Source of the DNA: Motiliproteus coralliicola
GTDB taxonomy: Bacteria; Pseudomonadota; Gammaproteobacteria; Pseudomonadales; Balneatricaceae
NCBI RefSeq assembly: GCF_003345655.1
Contig: NZ_QQOH01000001.1
Location: 1,302,001 to 1,366,000 of the forward strand
Direction of reading: 5' to 3'
Length of the DNA: 64,000 nucleotides
How positions within the stretch are numbered: the first letter of the stretch is position 1; each line of letters opens with the position of its first letter. Shown piece after piece: positions 36,946-45,750 of the stretch. The notes under the pieces are model-generated. The model did not search any database. It saw only the letters and a program-made list of their open reading frames with translations, and had not been told where the DNA came from. The position numbers and the translations under genes were made by a program.

Positions 36946-38334
36946 ATGGCCCGTTTCTCCCGTTCCGGCTCCAAACGTCGCTTTTACCAACAACCCACCA
37001 AGTCCCAAACGGCCGTTACAGACGACAGCCCGTTCGAGGTTCAGATCGATCGGCTCAGTCATGACGGTCGCGGGCTGGCCAAGCGCAGCGGCAAAACCCT
37101 GTTTGTCGACGGGGCTCTCCCCGGCGAACGGGTTCAGGCCCGCTATAACCAACGCAAGAGTAAATTCGATCAGGCCGTCACGCTGCAGGTGATCGAACCC
37201 AGCCCTGAGCGCGTCGAACCCGATTGCCCCCACTATCAGCACTGCGGCGGCTGCCAACTACAACACCTGCACAGCGAGGCACAGATTCTGGCCAAGCAGC
37301 AGCAGGCGTTGGATCAACTGCGCCGGATTGGCGGCGTGGAACCAGAGCAACAGCTTGAGCCGCTGGACGGCCCCCACTGGCACTACCGCCGCCGGGCCCG
37401 CCTGGGCATCTTCAAGCCCAAGGGTAACAATCCGTTATCGCTGGGGTTCCGCCGTGGCCAAAGCAACAAGCTGACCCCGATCAGCCAATGTGCGGTACTC
37501 GCCCCCCGAGCGAATCAGCTGATCGAGTCCCTCAATTTGCTGCTCAATGAGCTACAACAGCCACTGGCAATCAGTCACCTGGAGCTCTGCCTCGGCGACT
37601 CGGAACTGGCCTTGGTGATCCGTCACCCCCGCCCCCTGCTAGAGACCGACCAGCAAGCACTCTCGCAGCTATGCCAAGAGCAGCACTGGCAGCTGTATCT
37701 TCAACCCGCCGGTATCGATAGCCTGCACCGACTGGATGGCAAGTCCGAGCTGGCCAGCCTCAGCTACCGACTCCCGAGCAAGGGCGACGACACCGAACTC
37801 CAGCTGGCCTTCGCACCAGGGGATTTCACCCAGATCAACGCCGATATCAACCGCAATATGGTTCAGCTGGCGATGGAGCTGCTTGCGCCCGAGCCACAGG
37901 ACCGGATCCTCGATCTGTTCTGCGGTCTGGGTAACTTCACCCTGGCACTAGCACGCCGCGCCGGCGAGGTGGTCGGCGTTGAGGCGGTCGAAGCGATGGT
38001 CCAACGCGGTCGCGCCAACGCCGACCGAAACGGTTGCAGCAATGCCAGCTTCCATGCCGCCGACCTAACCCAGCCGATCCAGCACCTGCCCTGGTACGGC
38101 CAGGGCTTCAACAAGGTACTGTTGGACCCGCCCCGAGCCGGAGCCGCCGAGCTGATCGAACCGCTGTGTCGACTCCAACCCGAGCAGATCCTCTATATCT
38201 CCTGCGATCCGGCAACCCTGGCTCGAGACGCCGGGTTGCTGGCCAAGCAGGGATACCAGCTGCAGCGATGGGGTGTGATGAACATGTTTCCACATACCAC
38301 CCATGTTGAGTCGATCGCACTGTTTCATCGCTAG
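36946..38334 (+). CDS. rlmD: 23S rRNA (uracil(1939)-C5)-methyltransferase
   Basis: A 462-residue RlmD (RumA) enzyme. The N-terminal TRAM domain (about 25-85: VQIDRLSHDGRGLAKR) is followed by the iron-sulfur cysteine set in DCPHYQHCGGCQLQH, and a C-terminal SAM-dependent methyltransferase domain. LDLFCGLGNFTLALARR binds SAM, VLLDPPRAGA is the DPPR motif, and YISCDPATLARD contains the catalytic cysteine. All residues appear present. It methylates U1939 of 23S rRNA. The length is close to the E. coli protein (433). Confidence 0.96.
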   Translation: MARFSRSGSKRRFYQQPTKSQTAVTDDSPFEVQIDRLSHDGRGLAKRSGKTLFVDGALPGERVQARYNQRKSKFDQAVTLQVIEPSPERVEPDCPHYQHCGGCQLQHLHSEAQILAKQQQALDQLRRIGGVEPEQQLEPLDGPHWHYRRRARLGIFKPKGNNPLSLGFRRGQSNKLTPISQCAVLAPRANQLIESLNLLLNELQQPLAISHLELCLGDSELALVIRHPRPLLETDQQALSQLCQEQHWQLYLQPAGIDSLHRLDGKSELASLSYRLPSKGDDTELQLAFAPGDFTQINADINRNMVQLAMELLAPEPQDRILDLFCGLGNFTLALARRAGEVVGVEAVEAMVQRGRANADRNGCSNASFHAADLTQPIQHLPWYGQGFNKVLLDPPRAGAAELIEPLCRLQPEQILYISCDPATLARDAGLLAKQGYQLQRWGVMNMFPHTTHVESIALFHR

Positions 38335-38399
38335 CAACAGCCATTAAAGAACGCCTTGGTTTCGCCGATTTATAACTGGTAACCCACTAGGATCCACCG

Positions 38400-39059
38400 A
38401 TGGCCGACGACGACAAGAACGACGAAAAACCAGAGCTTTCCCCCGAAGAGCGCCTCGCCAAACTGGAGAAAGGGCGGATGTTCAGCTGGATCGCCATCGT
38501 CCTGCTATTGCTGCTGGTGTTGGGTGAAGCGGGTTGGATCTATATCAGCACCACTCAGGGACCGGACCCCCGGATTAGCGAACATCAGGAGGAGCTGGAC
38601 CGCCTGACCCGCAGGCTCAAGAATATGGAAGCGGATTACGAGACCGCCCAGGCCTACAACGAAGATGCCCAGCGTCTGGAAGGTAAGCTCGATCGGATCA
38701 TGGAGACGATCCAGTTGAACAACTTCAACACCCTGCGCGCCCTGATGGTCGAACAGGAGATGAGCTATCAACAGTTTATCGTGGTGTTGCAGCAGGGCAT
38801 GTACGATATCTCCCGGATGGTGCCCGGTTCGCGCACCTGGTATGAAGTCTACAAGGGCGACCTGGATATCGTCATCGGCGACAGCGAAGCCCGTAGTGAG
38901 AAACTGGCTCAGGATATCGTCAAGCTACCGCCACCCAAACCAGCGGCCAAGAACAGCAAGGCGGCGGCAGATGAACGCCCCGACAACTCCCCCAACCGCC
39001 TGCCGGTGGAAGATATTCGTTCACAACTGAACCTCGAAGCCGAATTCAGCGCCCAGTAG
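38400..39059 (+). CDS. single-span membrane protein with coiled coil
   Basis: A 219-residue protein with a charged cytoplasmic N-terminus (1-23), one transmembrane helix (about 26-47, FSWIAIVLLLLLVLGEAGWIYI), and a periplasmic coiled coil (about 55-110, HQEELDRLTRRLKNMEADYE). The rest is a lysine/alanine/proline-rich, probably disordered tail. I do not recognise the family. It follows rlmD by 65 bases and converges with the aldo/keto reductase gene, their stops being eight bases apart. Confidence 0.72.
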   Translation: MADDDKNDEKPELSPEERLAKLEKGRMFSWIAIVLLLLLVLGEAGWIYISTTQGPDPRISEHQEELDRLTRRLKNMEADYETAQAYNEDAQRLEGKLDRIMETIQLNNFNTLRALMVEQEMSYQQFIVVLQQGMYDISRMVPGSRTWYEVYKGDLDIVIGDSEARSEKLAQDIVKLPPPKPAAKNSKAAADERPDNSPNRLPVEDIRSQLNLEAEFSAQ

Positions 39060-39066
39060 TTCAGAT

Positions 39067-40062
39067 TCAGTCCCGCTCCGAGTCAATACTGGCCATCACC
39101 GGATCACTGTACCGGGCACCCGCGACCTGCTCATCGTTGATCGCCTGGTCCAGTAGTCGGTACTGGGCTTGGGTCAGAGCAATACCACCGGCGTCAAAAT
39201 TCTCGATCATATGATCCAGCCGACAGGTACCCGGGATCGGAATCATCGGATGCTCGCTGCTGGCCAGTAACCAGGCCAGCGATAATTGCGCCTTGGTGCA
39301 ACCCAGCTCATCGGCCAGTTGCTGCAACGGCTGCAGCAACTTCAGGTTGGCGGCAAAATTGTCCGGCTCAAACCGTGGCCGCGCGATACCCAAACGGATA
39401 TCACCGTCATCAAAAGCGGTCAGGTCGGTGGCCGAACCGGCGAGAAATCCACGCCCCAGCGGGGCAAAAGGCACAAAGGTGATCCCCAGTTCGGCGCAGG
39501 TGGGTAGCACGGCCCGCTCGGGCGTTCGTGACCAGAGCGAGTACTCCGATTGAACCGCGCTCAGCGGAAATTCCCGGTGTCCACGGCGGATCGTTTCGGC
39601 ACAAACTTCCGACAATCCGATCGCCTGAATCTTACCTTCGCCGACCAGTTCGCCCAGCGCGCCGACACTCTCCTCCACCGGTACCTGCGGGTCCAACCGA
39701 TGCAGGTAGTAGAGATCGATCACCTCGGTATCGAGCCGCTGCAGACTCTTTTCGCATTCGCGCCGAAGCACCTCGGGTCGGCCGTTGACCTTGGGAGCAC
39801 CATCATCACCCCGAAACAGACCGCCCTTCGAAGCCAGCACAAACTGATCCCGAAATGGCTTGAGCAGTGTCCCGATCAGATTTTCACTGTCACCGTGACC
39901 GTAGATCGCCGCTGTATCGAACAAGCGGTAGCCCCGCTCCAGGGCTTCAGGCAATAGACGCTCCCGCGCTTCTGCAGTCGCTGGCCCATAGCCTGACGAC
40001 AGATTCATGCAGCCCAAGCCGATCGGCGGTAGCTCGAACGGTCCCAGTTTCACGTGATCCAT
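39067..40062 (-). CDS. aldo/keto reductase
   Basis: A 331-residue NADPH-dependent oxidoreductase of the aldo/keto reductase superfamily. Catalytic tetrad: aspartate and tyrosine in LFDTAAIYGHGDSENLIG near 47, lysine in VLASKGGLF near 78, histidine in YYLHRLDPQVP near 122. The C-terminal cofactor region has IPIPGTCRLDHMIENFD. The closest general type is the AKR11/13-like group (YajO/IolS-type). Substrate unknown. The PQQ-dependent dehydrogenase gene lies upstream in the same orientation, 238 bases away. Confidence 0.92.
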   Translation of the reverse strand: MDHVKLGPFELPPIGLGCMNLSSGYGPATAEARERLLPEALERGYRLFDTAAIYGHGDSENLIGTLLKPFRDQFVLASKGGLFRGDDGAPKVNGRPEVLRRECEKSLQRLDTEVIDLYYLHRLDPQVPVEESVGALGELVGEGKIQAIGLSEVCAETIRRGHREFPLSAVQSEYSLWSRTPERAVLPTCAELGITFVPFAPLGRGFLAGSATDLTAFDDGDIRLGIARPRFEPDNFAANLKLLQPLQQLADELGCTKAQLSLAWLLASSEHPMIPIPGTCRLDHMIENFDAGGIALTQAQYRLLDQAINDEQVAGARYSDPVMASIDSERD

Positions 40063-40300
40063 AGGGTTCCCAGTAACGCTTGAAAGGGTTTAAAGACAGC
40101 CTCACCCGCCCCTGTCGGTTCGAATACCGATGCAGCTAAACCGGTGAGATCGGACGTCATTTTGTCCGACCCACCCCTGCTCAGCAACCATCTTCTCGAC
40201 CAGGTTTCGATTTCAGCAATCAATCTGGCAGGTTAATCGTCACCACAGAAGATAACGGTATAAAATCCAGGCTCGAGATATCAGCCAACTAAATCAGCAA

Positions 40301-41461
40301 TTAAGAGCTTGCCGGACGTAGCCGCAACAATTTGCCGCTGTCTGTCGAAAGGTACAACCAGCCTTGCGGGCCTTGCAGTAAAGCCCGGATTCGTTCGCCC
40401 AGCTCGGTCAGCAGCCGTTGCTCTTCGATTACCTTGCCCTGCGGATCCAACACTAGGCGATTCAGATGCTGGAGTTTCAATGCCCCGGCAAACAGGTTGC
40501 CACGCCACTGTTCAAAGGCATCACCCTGGTAGAACAACAAGCTGCTCGGTGCGATCGAAGGGGTGTAGACCTTGGCCGGCTGTTCGGTACCGTCTCGATG
40601 GGTGCCTTCGCCGACCTGCAGTGGAGCCCAATACTCCTTGCCGTATGAGACCAGCGGCCAGCCGTAATTCGCGCCGGCCAGAATCAGGTTCAACTCGTCT
40701 CCGCCACGGGGACCATGCTCGATCGCCCACAACCGTTGCTGTTGCGGATCATAGGCCAGCCCCTGGGGGTTACGATGGCCATAACTCCAGATCTGCGGCA
40801 GTGCACCGCGACGACCTTGAAACGGGTTATCCGCCGGCACCGAGCCATCGAGATTGAGCCGCAGGATGCTCCCGGCATGGGTGCTCAGATCCTGGCCGTT
40901 GGGCCGATCCCCCCGATCGCCGATGGAAAAAAACAGGTGTCCCTGTCCGTCGAAGGCGATCCGGCTGCCGTAATGTCGATCGCTCGAACTGCCCGAACGG
41001 GTCACCAGCAGATCCTGCCAGTCCACCAACTGTTCAGCCTGAAGCCGCGCCCGCGCCAGCGTCGTCAGCCCGACCCCATCTTGGGGTTTGCTGTAGGTGA
41101 AGTAGAGCCAACGCAGGCTGCCATCACCCGATCCACTTTGCGACGTCTCCGGCCCTACCACCAGATCCAGCAAACCTCCCTGCCCCGACGCCCGCACGCG
41201 GGGAGCGCCACCGATCTCCGTCAATCGGCCGCTATCCAGCTCCAGCAGCCGTACTCGTCCATCACGCTGGCTCAACAGCAATCGCTGAGGCCCAACCCAG
41301 GCCATTCCCCAGGTCACCCCCAGCCCATCGACCAACTGCTCCACCACAAACGCCTGCCCCTGATGCTCGGCGCGCAGTATCACCTGCGCCTGAGTGATCG
41401 GCGCTAGCATCAACACCAGTAACATCAGCAGCGCTGCATAAGAGCGGGGGTTCAATGTCAT
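40301..41461 (-). CDS. PQQ-dependent sugar dehydrogenase, exported
   Basis: A 386-residue periplasmic protein of the soluble glucose/aldose sugar dehydrogenase (GdhB/YliI) family. The signal peptide spans about 1-25 (LLMLLVLMLAPITQAQ). The six-bladed propeller shows GLGVTWGMAWVGP, YGSRIAFDGQGHLFFSIGDRG, HRNPQGLAYDPQ and the cofactor-binding EHGPRGGDELNLI with GANYGWP. It would oxidise aldoses with PQQ and pass electrons to an acceptor such as a cytochrome. No PQQ synthesis genes are present here. ATG 41461 has GGAGGGAGGGG upstream; a 27-codon extension is not used. Confidence 0.9.
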   Translation of the reverse strand: MTLNPRSYAALLMLLVLMLAPITQAQVILRAEHQGQAFVVEQLVDGLGVTWGMAWVGPQRLLLSQRDGRVRLLELDSGRLTEIGGAPRVRASGQGGLLDLVVGPETSQSGSGDGSLRWLYFTYSKPQDGVGLTTLARARLQAEQLVDWQDLLVTRSGSSSDRHYGSRIAFDGQGHLFFSIGDRGDRPNGQDLSTHAGSILRLNLDGSVPADNPFQGRRGALPQIWSYGHRNPQGLAYDPQQQRLWAIEHGPRGGDELNLILAGANYGWPLVSYGKEYWAPLQVGEGTHRDGTEQPAKVYTPSIAPSSLLFYQGDAFEQWRGNLFAGALKLQHLNRLVLDPQGKVIEEQRLLTELGERIRALLQGPQGWLYLSTDSGKLLRLRPASS

Positions 41462-41489
41462 CCCCTCCCTCCGAGTCAAGCCAGCTGGA

Positions 41490-41687
41490 TTAACCATTCT
41501 CCTGCTCCAATTCGAACTCAATACAAGATTGCCCCTCTGCATCCAGGCGCACTCTGACCAGAATCGGCTGACAACAGCGCTGACAATCTTCGATATAGCG
41601 CTGTTCGCTTACCGACGGATCCACCAGGAACAGCTGTCCACTGCCGCAGTAGGGGCAGTGCCCTGATTGTTCGATCAAGTCCCCCAT
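41490..41687 (-). CDS. CPXCG motif cysteine-rich small protein
   Basis: A 65-residue protein with CPYCG near residue 11 and CQRCCQP near 36, a zinc-ribbon pattern of the CPXCG family. It is acidic at the C-terminus. Function unknown; probably zinc-binding. It lies 28 bases upstream of the PQQ dehydrogenase gene and could be cotranscribed with it. Confidence 0.85.
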   Translation of the reverse strand: MGDLIEQSGHCPYCGSGQLFLVDPSVSEQRYIEDCQRCCQPILVRVRLDAEGQSCIEFELEQENG

Positions 41688-41808
41688 GCTTATCTCCTCC
41701 TCCCGTCAATCGGGAACATCCAATGGCCGTTGACCACCGGATTCGGCTTCTTTCTCCCCCAATTCGGCCCACCCCTTAGCTTAGTCGGATATGCTCGTCC
41801 GGATCGGC

Positions 41809-41814
41809 TATAAT
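41809..41814 (+). promoter_or_regulatory. candidate -10 element of the small SutA-like gene
   Basis: A perfect TATAAT lies 51 bases before the ATG at 41865, preceded by no convincing -35 at 17 bases. Support is the hexamer and its distance only. Confidence 0.35.
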
Positions 41815-41864
41815 GCCCTGTCAACCGAAACGAAATCAGCTACTGAGCCTGCAACACCGACGTT

Positions 41865-42185
41865 ATGAAGCACCGTCCCAGCAAAGCCGAAATCCGCGCC
41901 GAACTTAACCAGCAGGTTCAGGAGTTCCTCGAGCGCGGTGGGCAGATCAAGGAGTTTGACGCCGGCGTCAGCGGCTTCGCCGACGGCCAGTACCACCGCA
42001 CCGGCGGTTTTATCGAGCGCCCTAAGGACAGTCGAACCCCGGTTAACGAGGTGGTGGCCCGTATCGAGTCCCGTCGGCGTAGCAAACACCTGGCGGTGCG
42101 AACCCAGCGCAATAACAAACCGCAGAAAAAACTGCTCTACGACGATTTCGGCGAGCCGTTACGCTGGGTCTGGAGTGAAGACTGA
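41865..42185 (+). CDS. small basic protein with SutA-like segment
   Basis: A 106-residue, highly charged protein. The segment NQQVQEFLERGGQIKEFDAG (residues 14-33) resembles the central EFLxRGG-x-xxE motif of SutA, a small RNA-polymerase-associated regulator of slow-growing Pseudomonas aeruginosa. The flanks differ: no long acidic N-terminal tail as in SutA, and a basic C-terminal half (SRRRSKHLAVRTQRNNKPQKK). A nucleic-acid or RNA-polymerase-associated role is inference from this motif. The gene is monocistronic. Confidence 0.6.
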   Translation: MKHRPSKAEIRAELNQQVQEFLERGGQIKEFDAGVSGFADGQYHRTGGFIERPKDSRTPVNEVVARIESRRRSKHLAVRTQRNNKPQKKLLYDDFGEPLRWVWSED

Positions 42186-42417
42186 TACCGATTCAGACCG
42201 GCATTCACTAGTAAGCACCTAACCGCTTTAGCGACCCTGAACCGGCATACTCTCCCTTGCTGTCAGCAGCCCTGATACCCGCTTTAACCCCCGGCTGCCC
42301 ACTCTACAAGCCCGGTACCTAAGTCGTAGTTAACCGACCCGATGGGACCATTGTCGCCCTCACCTCCCGAGCCCTAAGCTGTGCCCAAACCCTGTTGCAA
42401 ACTATCCGGGAGTCATC

Positions 42418-42906
42418 ATGAAACCGCATACCTCCATTTTCCGCCTGCTGGGCCTGACTCTGGCATTGGTCGGCCTGACCTTCTCCGCTGTCACCAGTGC
42501 CGCCGAACGGGGTACCTCCCGGCAGGCCAAGGTCATGCTGGACAACGCCGTCCATGTACTGGAGCAGCAGGGGCCGAAACAAGCTTTCGCCAAGTTCAAC
42601 GACCCTCAGGGCGGCTTTATTCAAAACGATCTGTATATCTTCGCGATCGATATGGACGGGGTCTACCAGGCCACCGGTGCCAACCCGAAACTGGTCGGCC
42701 AGTCGCTGGCCCAGACCACCGATGCCGCCGGTAAGCCTATCGGACGGGAGATCTTGACCCTGGCCGACAAGATCGGTTACGGCATTATCGAGTATGAATG
42801 GTTGAATCGGCACACCAACGACGTGGAGCACAAGTTTTCACGGATCCGTAAGGTCGGAGACTATGTGTTGGGGGTCGGCTTCTACCTGCCGAACGAGGAG
42901 CAGTAG
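42418..42906 (+). CDS. exported single-Cache domain protein
   Basis: A 162-residue periplasmic protein. The signal peptide covers about residues 1-29 (ending VTSAA). The remainder is one Cache_2-type domain: AFAKFNDPQGGFIQNDLYIFAIDMDGV, HPxLVG-like NPKLVGQSLAQ, GYGIIEYEWLN and the closing IRKVGDYVLGVGFYLP. Such domains sense small ligands in receptors; as a stand-alone protein it may bind a ligand and pass it to a partner. No receptor gene lies directly beside it. Confidence 0.82.
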   Translation: MKPHTSIFRLLGLTLALVGLTFSAVTSAAERGTSRQAKVMLDNAVHVLEQQGPKQAFAKFNDPQGGFIQNDLYIFAIDMDGVYQATGANPKLVGQSLAQTTDAAGKPIGREILTLADKIGYGIIEYEWLNRHTNDVEHKFSRIRKVGDYVLGVGFYLPNEEQ

Positions 42907-43013
42907 CTCATCCCTCAGAATACTTCCCTTGCTGGCGCCTTCCTTGCCTCCCCGTCAAGAAAGGCGCACTGCATTTAAGGCCCTTGCCCACAGTTACCGT
43001 CAATCGGCTAGTG

Positions 43014-43898
43014 TTAGGCTTCATCCAACAGGGCTTTAAACTCTTCCGCCAGCCAGTGCTGCGCCTCGCCGGAGGCTCTGCCTTTGGGCATCACCCGATC
43101 CACCGGCGGGCTCCAGGGCTTGTGATCGAAACTGATCGGCAGGCGTTTGAGGCCCCGTGAGACCCCCTCCTCCTCGGCCAGATGGCAGGGTAGAAAGCCC
43201 CAACCCAGTCCCTGACCGATGAGTTCGCGCAGTACATAGTAATCGTTGCCCCACCAAACTTTGGCCGACACCCGCGCCATCGGCGCCAGTTCCTCTTTAT
43301 TGACCCCTCGTGAAAGCAGCTGTCGATGGGGCGTCAGGTCGGAAACAGAGACCGAGGTGAGCGCCGCCAACGGATGATCCTGGTGACAGTATGCACTGAA
43401 CGGCAGATTCCCGATGTAGCAGAGCTCCACGGTGCGGGGGAAACTGGGGTCGGCCAGCATCAACCCCAGGTCGGCCCGACCACTCTCGATCAACCCGATC
43501 ACATCGCTGCTGGCGACCTGCTGAAATTCCAGCTCGGTCACCGGGAAGCGCTCGCTGAACGCCTGCAACTTGGCTTCCAGCGTCGGCACCATCAAGGCCG
43601 GATCGATTGCCAGGGTCAGCTCGGCCTCATGGCCCCGGTTCAGTGCTCGGGCAGCCAGGTCCAGCTCGCTGCTTTGTTCCAGCACCGCCCGGGCATAGTT
43701 GAGCAAACGCTTCCCCGCCGCCGTCAAGGTAGGCCTGCGGGTGCTGCGGTCGAACAGCTCGGTCCCCAGATCGATCTCCAGGTTGGCGATCCCCTGGCTG
43801 ACCGCCGACTGCACTTTTCCCAAACGTCTGGCGCTGGCCGAAAATGAGCCCGACTCGGCGGCTTCGACAAACATCCGTAATTGCTCAAGGTTGTACAT
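43014..43898 (-). CDS. LysR family transcriptional regulator
   Basis: A 294-residue LysR-type regulator. The N-terminal winged helix-turn-helix reads EQLRMFVEAAESGSFSASARRLGKVQSAVSQGIANLE; a periplasmic-binding-protein-like effector domain follows from about residue 90. It diverges from a PACE efflux gene, and the intergenic region holds a textbook LysR box (43940-43962). It therefore probably controls the efflux gene and itself. Its ligand is not evident from sequence. Confidence 0.93.
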   Translation of the reverse strand: MYNLEQLRMFVEAAESGSFSASARRLGKVQSAVSQGIANLEIDLGTELFDRSTRRPTLTAAGKRLLNYARAVLEQSSELDLAARALNRGHEAELTLAIDPALMVPTLEAKLQAFSERFPVTELEFQQVASSDVIGLIESGRADLGLMLADPSFPRTVELCYIGNLPFSAYCHQDHPLAALTSVSVSDLTPHRQLLSRGVNKEELAPMARVSAKVWWGNDYYVLRELIGQGLGWGFLPCHLAEEEGVSRGLKRLPISFDHKPWSPPVDRVMPKGRASGEAQHWLAEEFKALLDEA

Positions 43899-43939
43899 GG
43901 GCAGACTCTAAGTTCCGACGCGGCTGATTAATCAACCCA

Positions 43940-43962
43940 AACTATCACCAATACTGATAGTT
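43940..43962. promoter_or_regulatory. LysR-type operator
   Basis: AACTATCA (43940-43947) and TGATAGTT (43955-43962) form a perfect 8-base inverted repeat with a 7-base spacer. Its centre fits the LysR consensus ATC-N9-GAT (T-N11-A). It lies 42 bases from the lysR-type start and about 64 bases before the efflux gene start. Confidence 0.65.
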
Positions 43963-44025
43963 ACCAACTTTAAAGCCTGGAGTTTACCGATAGAATTGCG
44001 ACATCTTCACCCTGTTAGAGCAATC

Positions 44026-44466
44026 ATGATGTCGACCAGAGAACGAATTTTTCACGCGCTGATATTTGAAATTATCGCCATTGCCCTGTTTGTGCCGATC
44101 TCAATGTGGGTAACCGGTCAGGGTGCTGGAGCGATGACAGGTCTCGCTATCACGCTGTCATTGATCGCCATGAGTTGGAACTATGTCTATAACATCCTGT
44201 TCGATCGGTACGCAGGGGAGGATCGGATCAACCGCAGCCTAAAGCTAAGAATGACTCACAGCCTGTTGTTTGAGGCTGGATTAATGGTGATCTGTATTCC
44301 GGTCATCATGTGGTGGACGCAGCTGGATCTATTGACCGTGTTCCTGCTCGACCTGGGTGCAATTCTGTTCTTTCTGGTTTACACCCTGGCGTTTAACTGG
44401 GTCTACGACCACTGCCGGTACCGGCTACAGCAGCGCCAAATGGCGCTGGAGAGCCACGGCGGTTAG
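44026..44466 (+). CDS. PACE family efflux transporter
   Basis: A 146-residue inner-membrane protein of the proteobacterial antimicrobial compound efflux family (AceI-like). Two tandem bacterial transmembrane pairs are visible: RERIFHALIFEIIAIALFVP with a membrane glutamate (about residue 15), and the repeat LKLRMTHSLLFEAGLMVICIP. The WNYVYNILFDR motif and the matching FNWVYDHCRYR near the C-terminus are family hallmarks. Members export chlorhexidine or short diamines such as cadaverine. ATG 44026 is followed by a second ATG at once. Divergent LysR regulator, as in AceI/AceR. Confidence 0.92.
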   Translation: MMSTRERIFHALIFEIIAIALFVPISMWVTGQGAGAMTGLAITLSLIAMSWNYVYNILFDRYAGEDRINRSLKLRMTHSLLFEAGLMVICIPVIMWWTQLDLLTVFLLDLGAILFFLVYTLAFNWVYDHCRYRLQQRQMALESHGG

Positions 44467-45425
44467 TCCGCCTGATAGTGAAAGCGCAACACCTTGAGAG
44501 CTCGATTCGGATCCTGTTCGGGGAAACTATCGGGATTGGCCAAACGCTCAACATAGGTCGCTTTCGGACAATGCTGCTGCATCAATTCAATCAAGAAGCC
44601 CGGTGCGATGGTGGGATCGTTCAAGCAGACCAGTAGTTCAGCTTCGGGAAGGAGCAGCTCCGGTAGCCGTCGCAGTACGCGCTGGTAGTCTTCACTGGCG
44701 ACAAAGCTGCCCCGTTGGAACGACGGTGGATCGATTACGACCCGGTCGTAAGGTCCCGATTTGCGCAATTTACCCCAGCTGCGGAACAGCTCATGGGGGA
44801 GAAAACGCACCCCGCGCAGGTCGTGGTCGTTGAGCTGATGATTCTGCTGCCCCCGCTTCAACGCGCCTTTGCTCATATCCAGATTGACCACCGTCTGGGC
44901 GCCGCCAGCCACCGCCGCAACCGAGAAGCCACAGGTGTAGGCAAACAGATTCAAAACCCGAGCCCCCTGAGCACGCTGACGCAACCATTGACGCCCATTG
45001 GCCATATCCAGAAACAGGCCGTGATTCTGGCTACGTCCCAGCTGCAGGCCGTATTTCAGACCCTGCTCAGTGACTACCAGTTCGGTTAGCGGCTCTCCCA
45101 GCAGCCAATCGATCGGCCCACCACGCTGATACCGATGTTGTACCGCCACCCGACCAACCCCCTTGACTTGAGCCTTATCGACTAGTGGCTGTAAACGCTC
45201 ATTGGACTCGGCCTGATACAACGTAATCAGCATCACCGGTGGCAACCAGTCGATGTTGAGGTGCTCAAGGCCGTCAAAACAGTGGCCCCGGCCATGGAAC
45301 AATCGGCTGATCTCGGTACAACCGGCAACGAACTCGGTGCCTTCGATCGCTTCAATCGCGGCAGTTAACGATGCCTCCTGGGCTGATGTGGAGCGAGGGG
45401 ATGTACTGCTAGATGAAGTGGGCAT
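44463..45425 (-). CDS. class I SAM-dependent RNA methyltransferase-like protein
   Basis: A 320-residue methyltransferase resembling the RlmI/RlmK C-terminal domain (COG1092-like) but lacking the N-terminal PUA domain. Features are GLKYGLQLGRSQNHGLFLDMANGRQWL near 128, VLNLFAYTCGFSVAAVAGGAQTVVNLDMSKG near 160 for SAM binding, and VIDPPSFQRGSF near 232 with the DPPSF motif of N- or C5-methyltransferases acting on RNA. Target unknown, probably rRNA. ATG 45425 is preferred; the frame extends 46 codons without a good site. The 3' end overlaps the efflux gene stop by four bases. Confidence 0.82.
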   Translation of the reverse strand: MPTSSSSTSPRSTSAQEASLTAAIEAIEGTEFVAGCTEISRLFHGRGHCFDGLEHLNIDWLPPVMLITLYQAESNERLQPLVDKAQVKGVGRVAVQHRYQRGGPIDWLLGEPLTELVVTEQGLKYGLQLGRSQNHGLFLDMANGRQWLRQRAQGARVLNLFAYTCGFSVAAVAGGAQTVVNLDMSKGALKRGQQNHQLNDHDLRGVRFLPHELFRSWGKLRKSGPYDRVVIDPPSFQRGSFVASEDYQRVLRRLPELLLPEAELLVCLNDPTIAPGFLIELMQQHCPKATYVERLANPDSFPEQDPNRALKVLRFHYQAD

Positions 45426-45750
45426 TGTTAGATATCCGCGCCAGACAAGGTGGCTGCGGATTATAGCCGCCGCAGAGCCTGTCGCAATGGGCCAGCACGG
45501 ATCGTTGCCGAAACGAAGGCCGGTCAAGGTCGCTATGACCGTCATCGCAGATGCGCAACCCAAGGGTTTCGACTAATGGTGGATCCGGGCTATCTGCACA
45601 CGGACTCCCCGAACCCTTTATCATCTACCGCCGCATAAGCCCTGCATTGTAGGAGGCGACGAATTAAACGATCTGTATCGATGTACCGTTGAAACTTTGC
45701 CCCTCCGGCCCCATCTAAATTAGCAACCTGAATAACCAAAGGAACCCTGA
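45426..45750. other. intergenic stretch before htpX
   Basis: No gene is supported here. The stretch contains the upstream region of the methyltransferase on the minus strand and the htpX leader on the plus strand, with a heat-shock-type promoter at 45688-45717 and the site AAAGGA just before ATG 45751. Confidence 0.45.
45688..45717 (+). promoter_or_regulatory. candidate sigma-32 heat-shock promoter for htpX
   Basis: GTTGAAA (TTGAAA at 45689-45694) is followed after 14 bases by CCCCATCTA (45709-45717). The enterobacterial RpoH consensus is CTTGAAA, 13-15 bases, CCCCATnT, so only the first base differs. Transcription would start near 45722, about 30 bases before htpX, a known heat-shock gene. 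Confidence 0.75.

Noticed and set aside
40110-40135. GGTTCGAATACC resembling the T-arm of a tRNA
   Set aside because: No acceptor stem, anticodon arm or D-arm fits around it.
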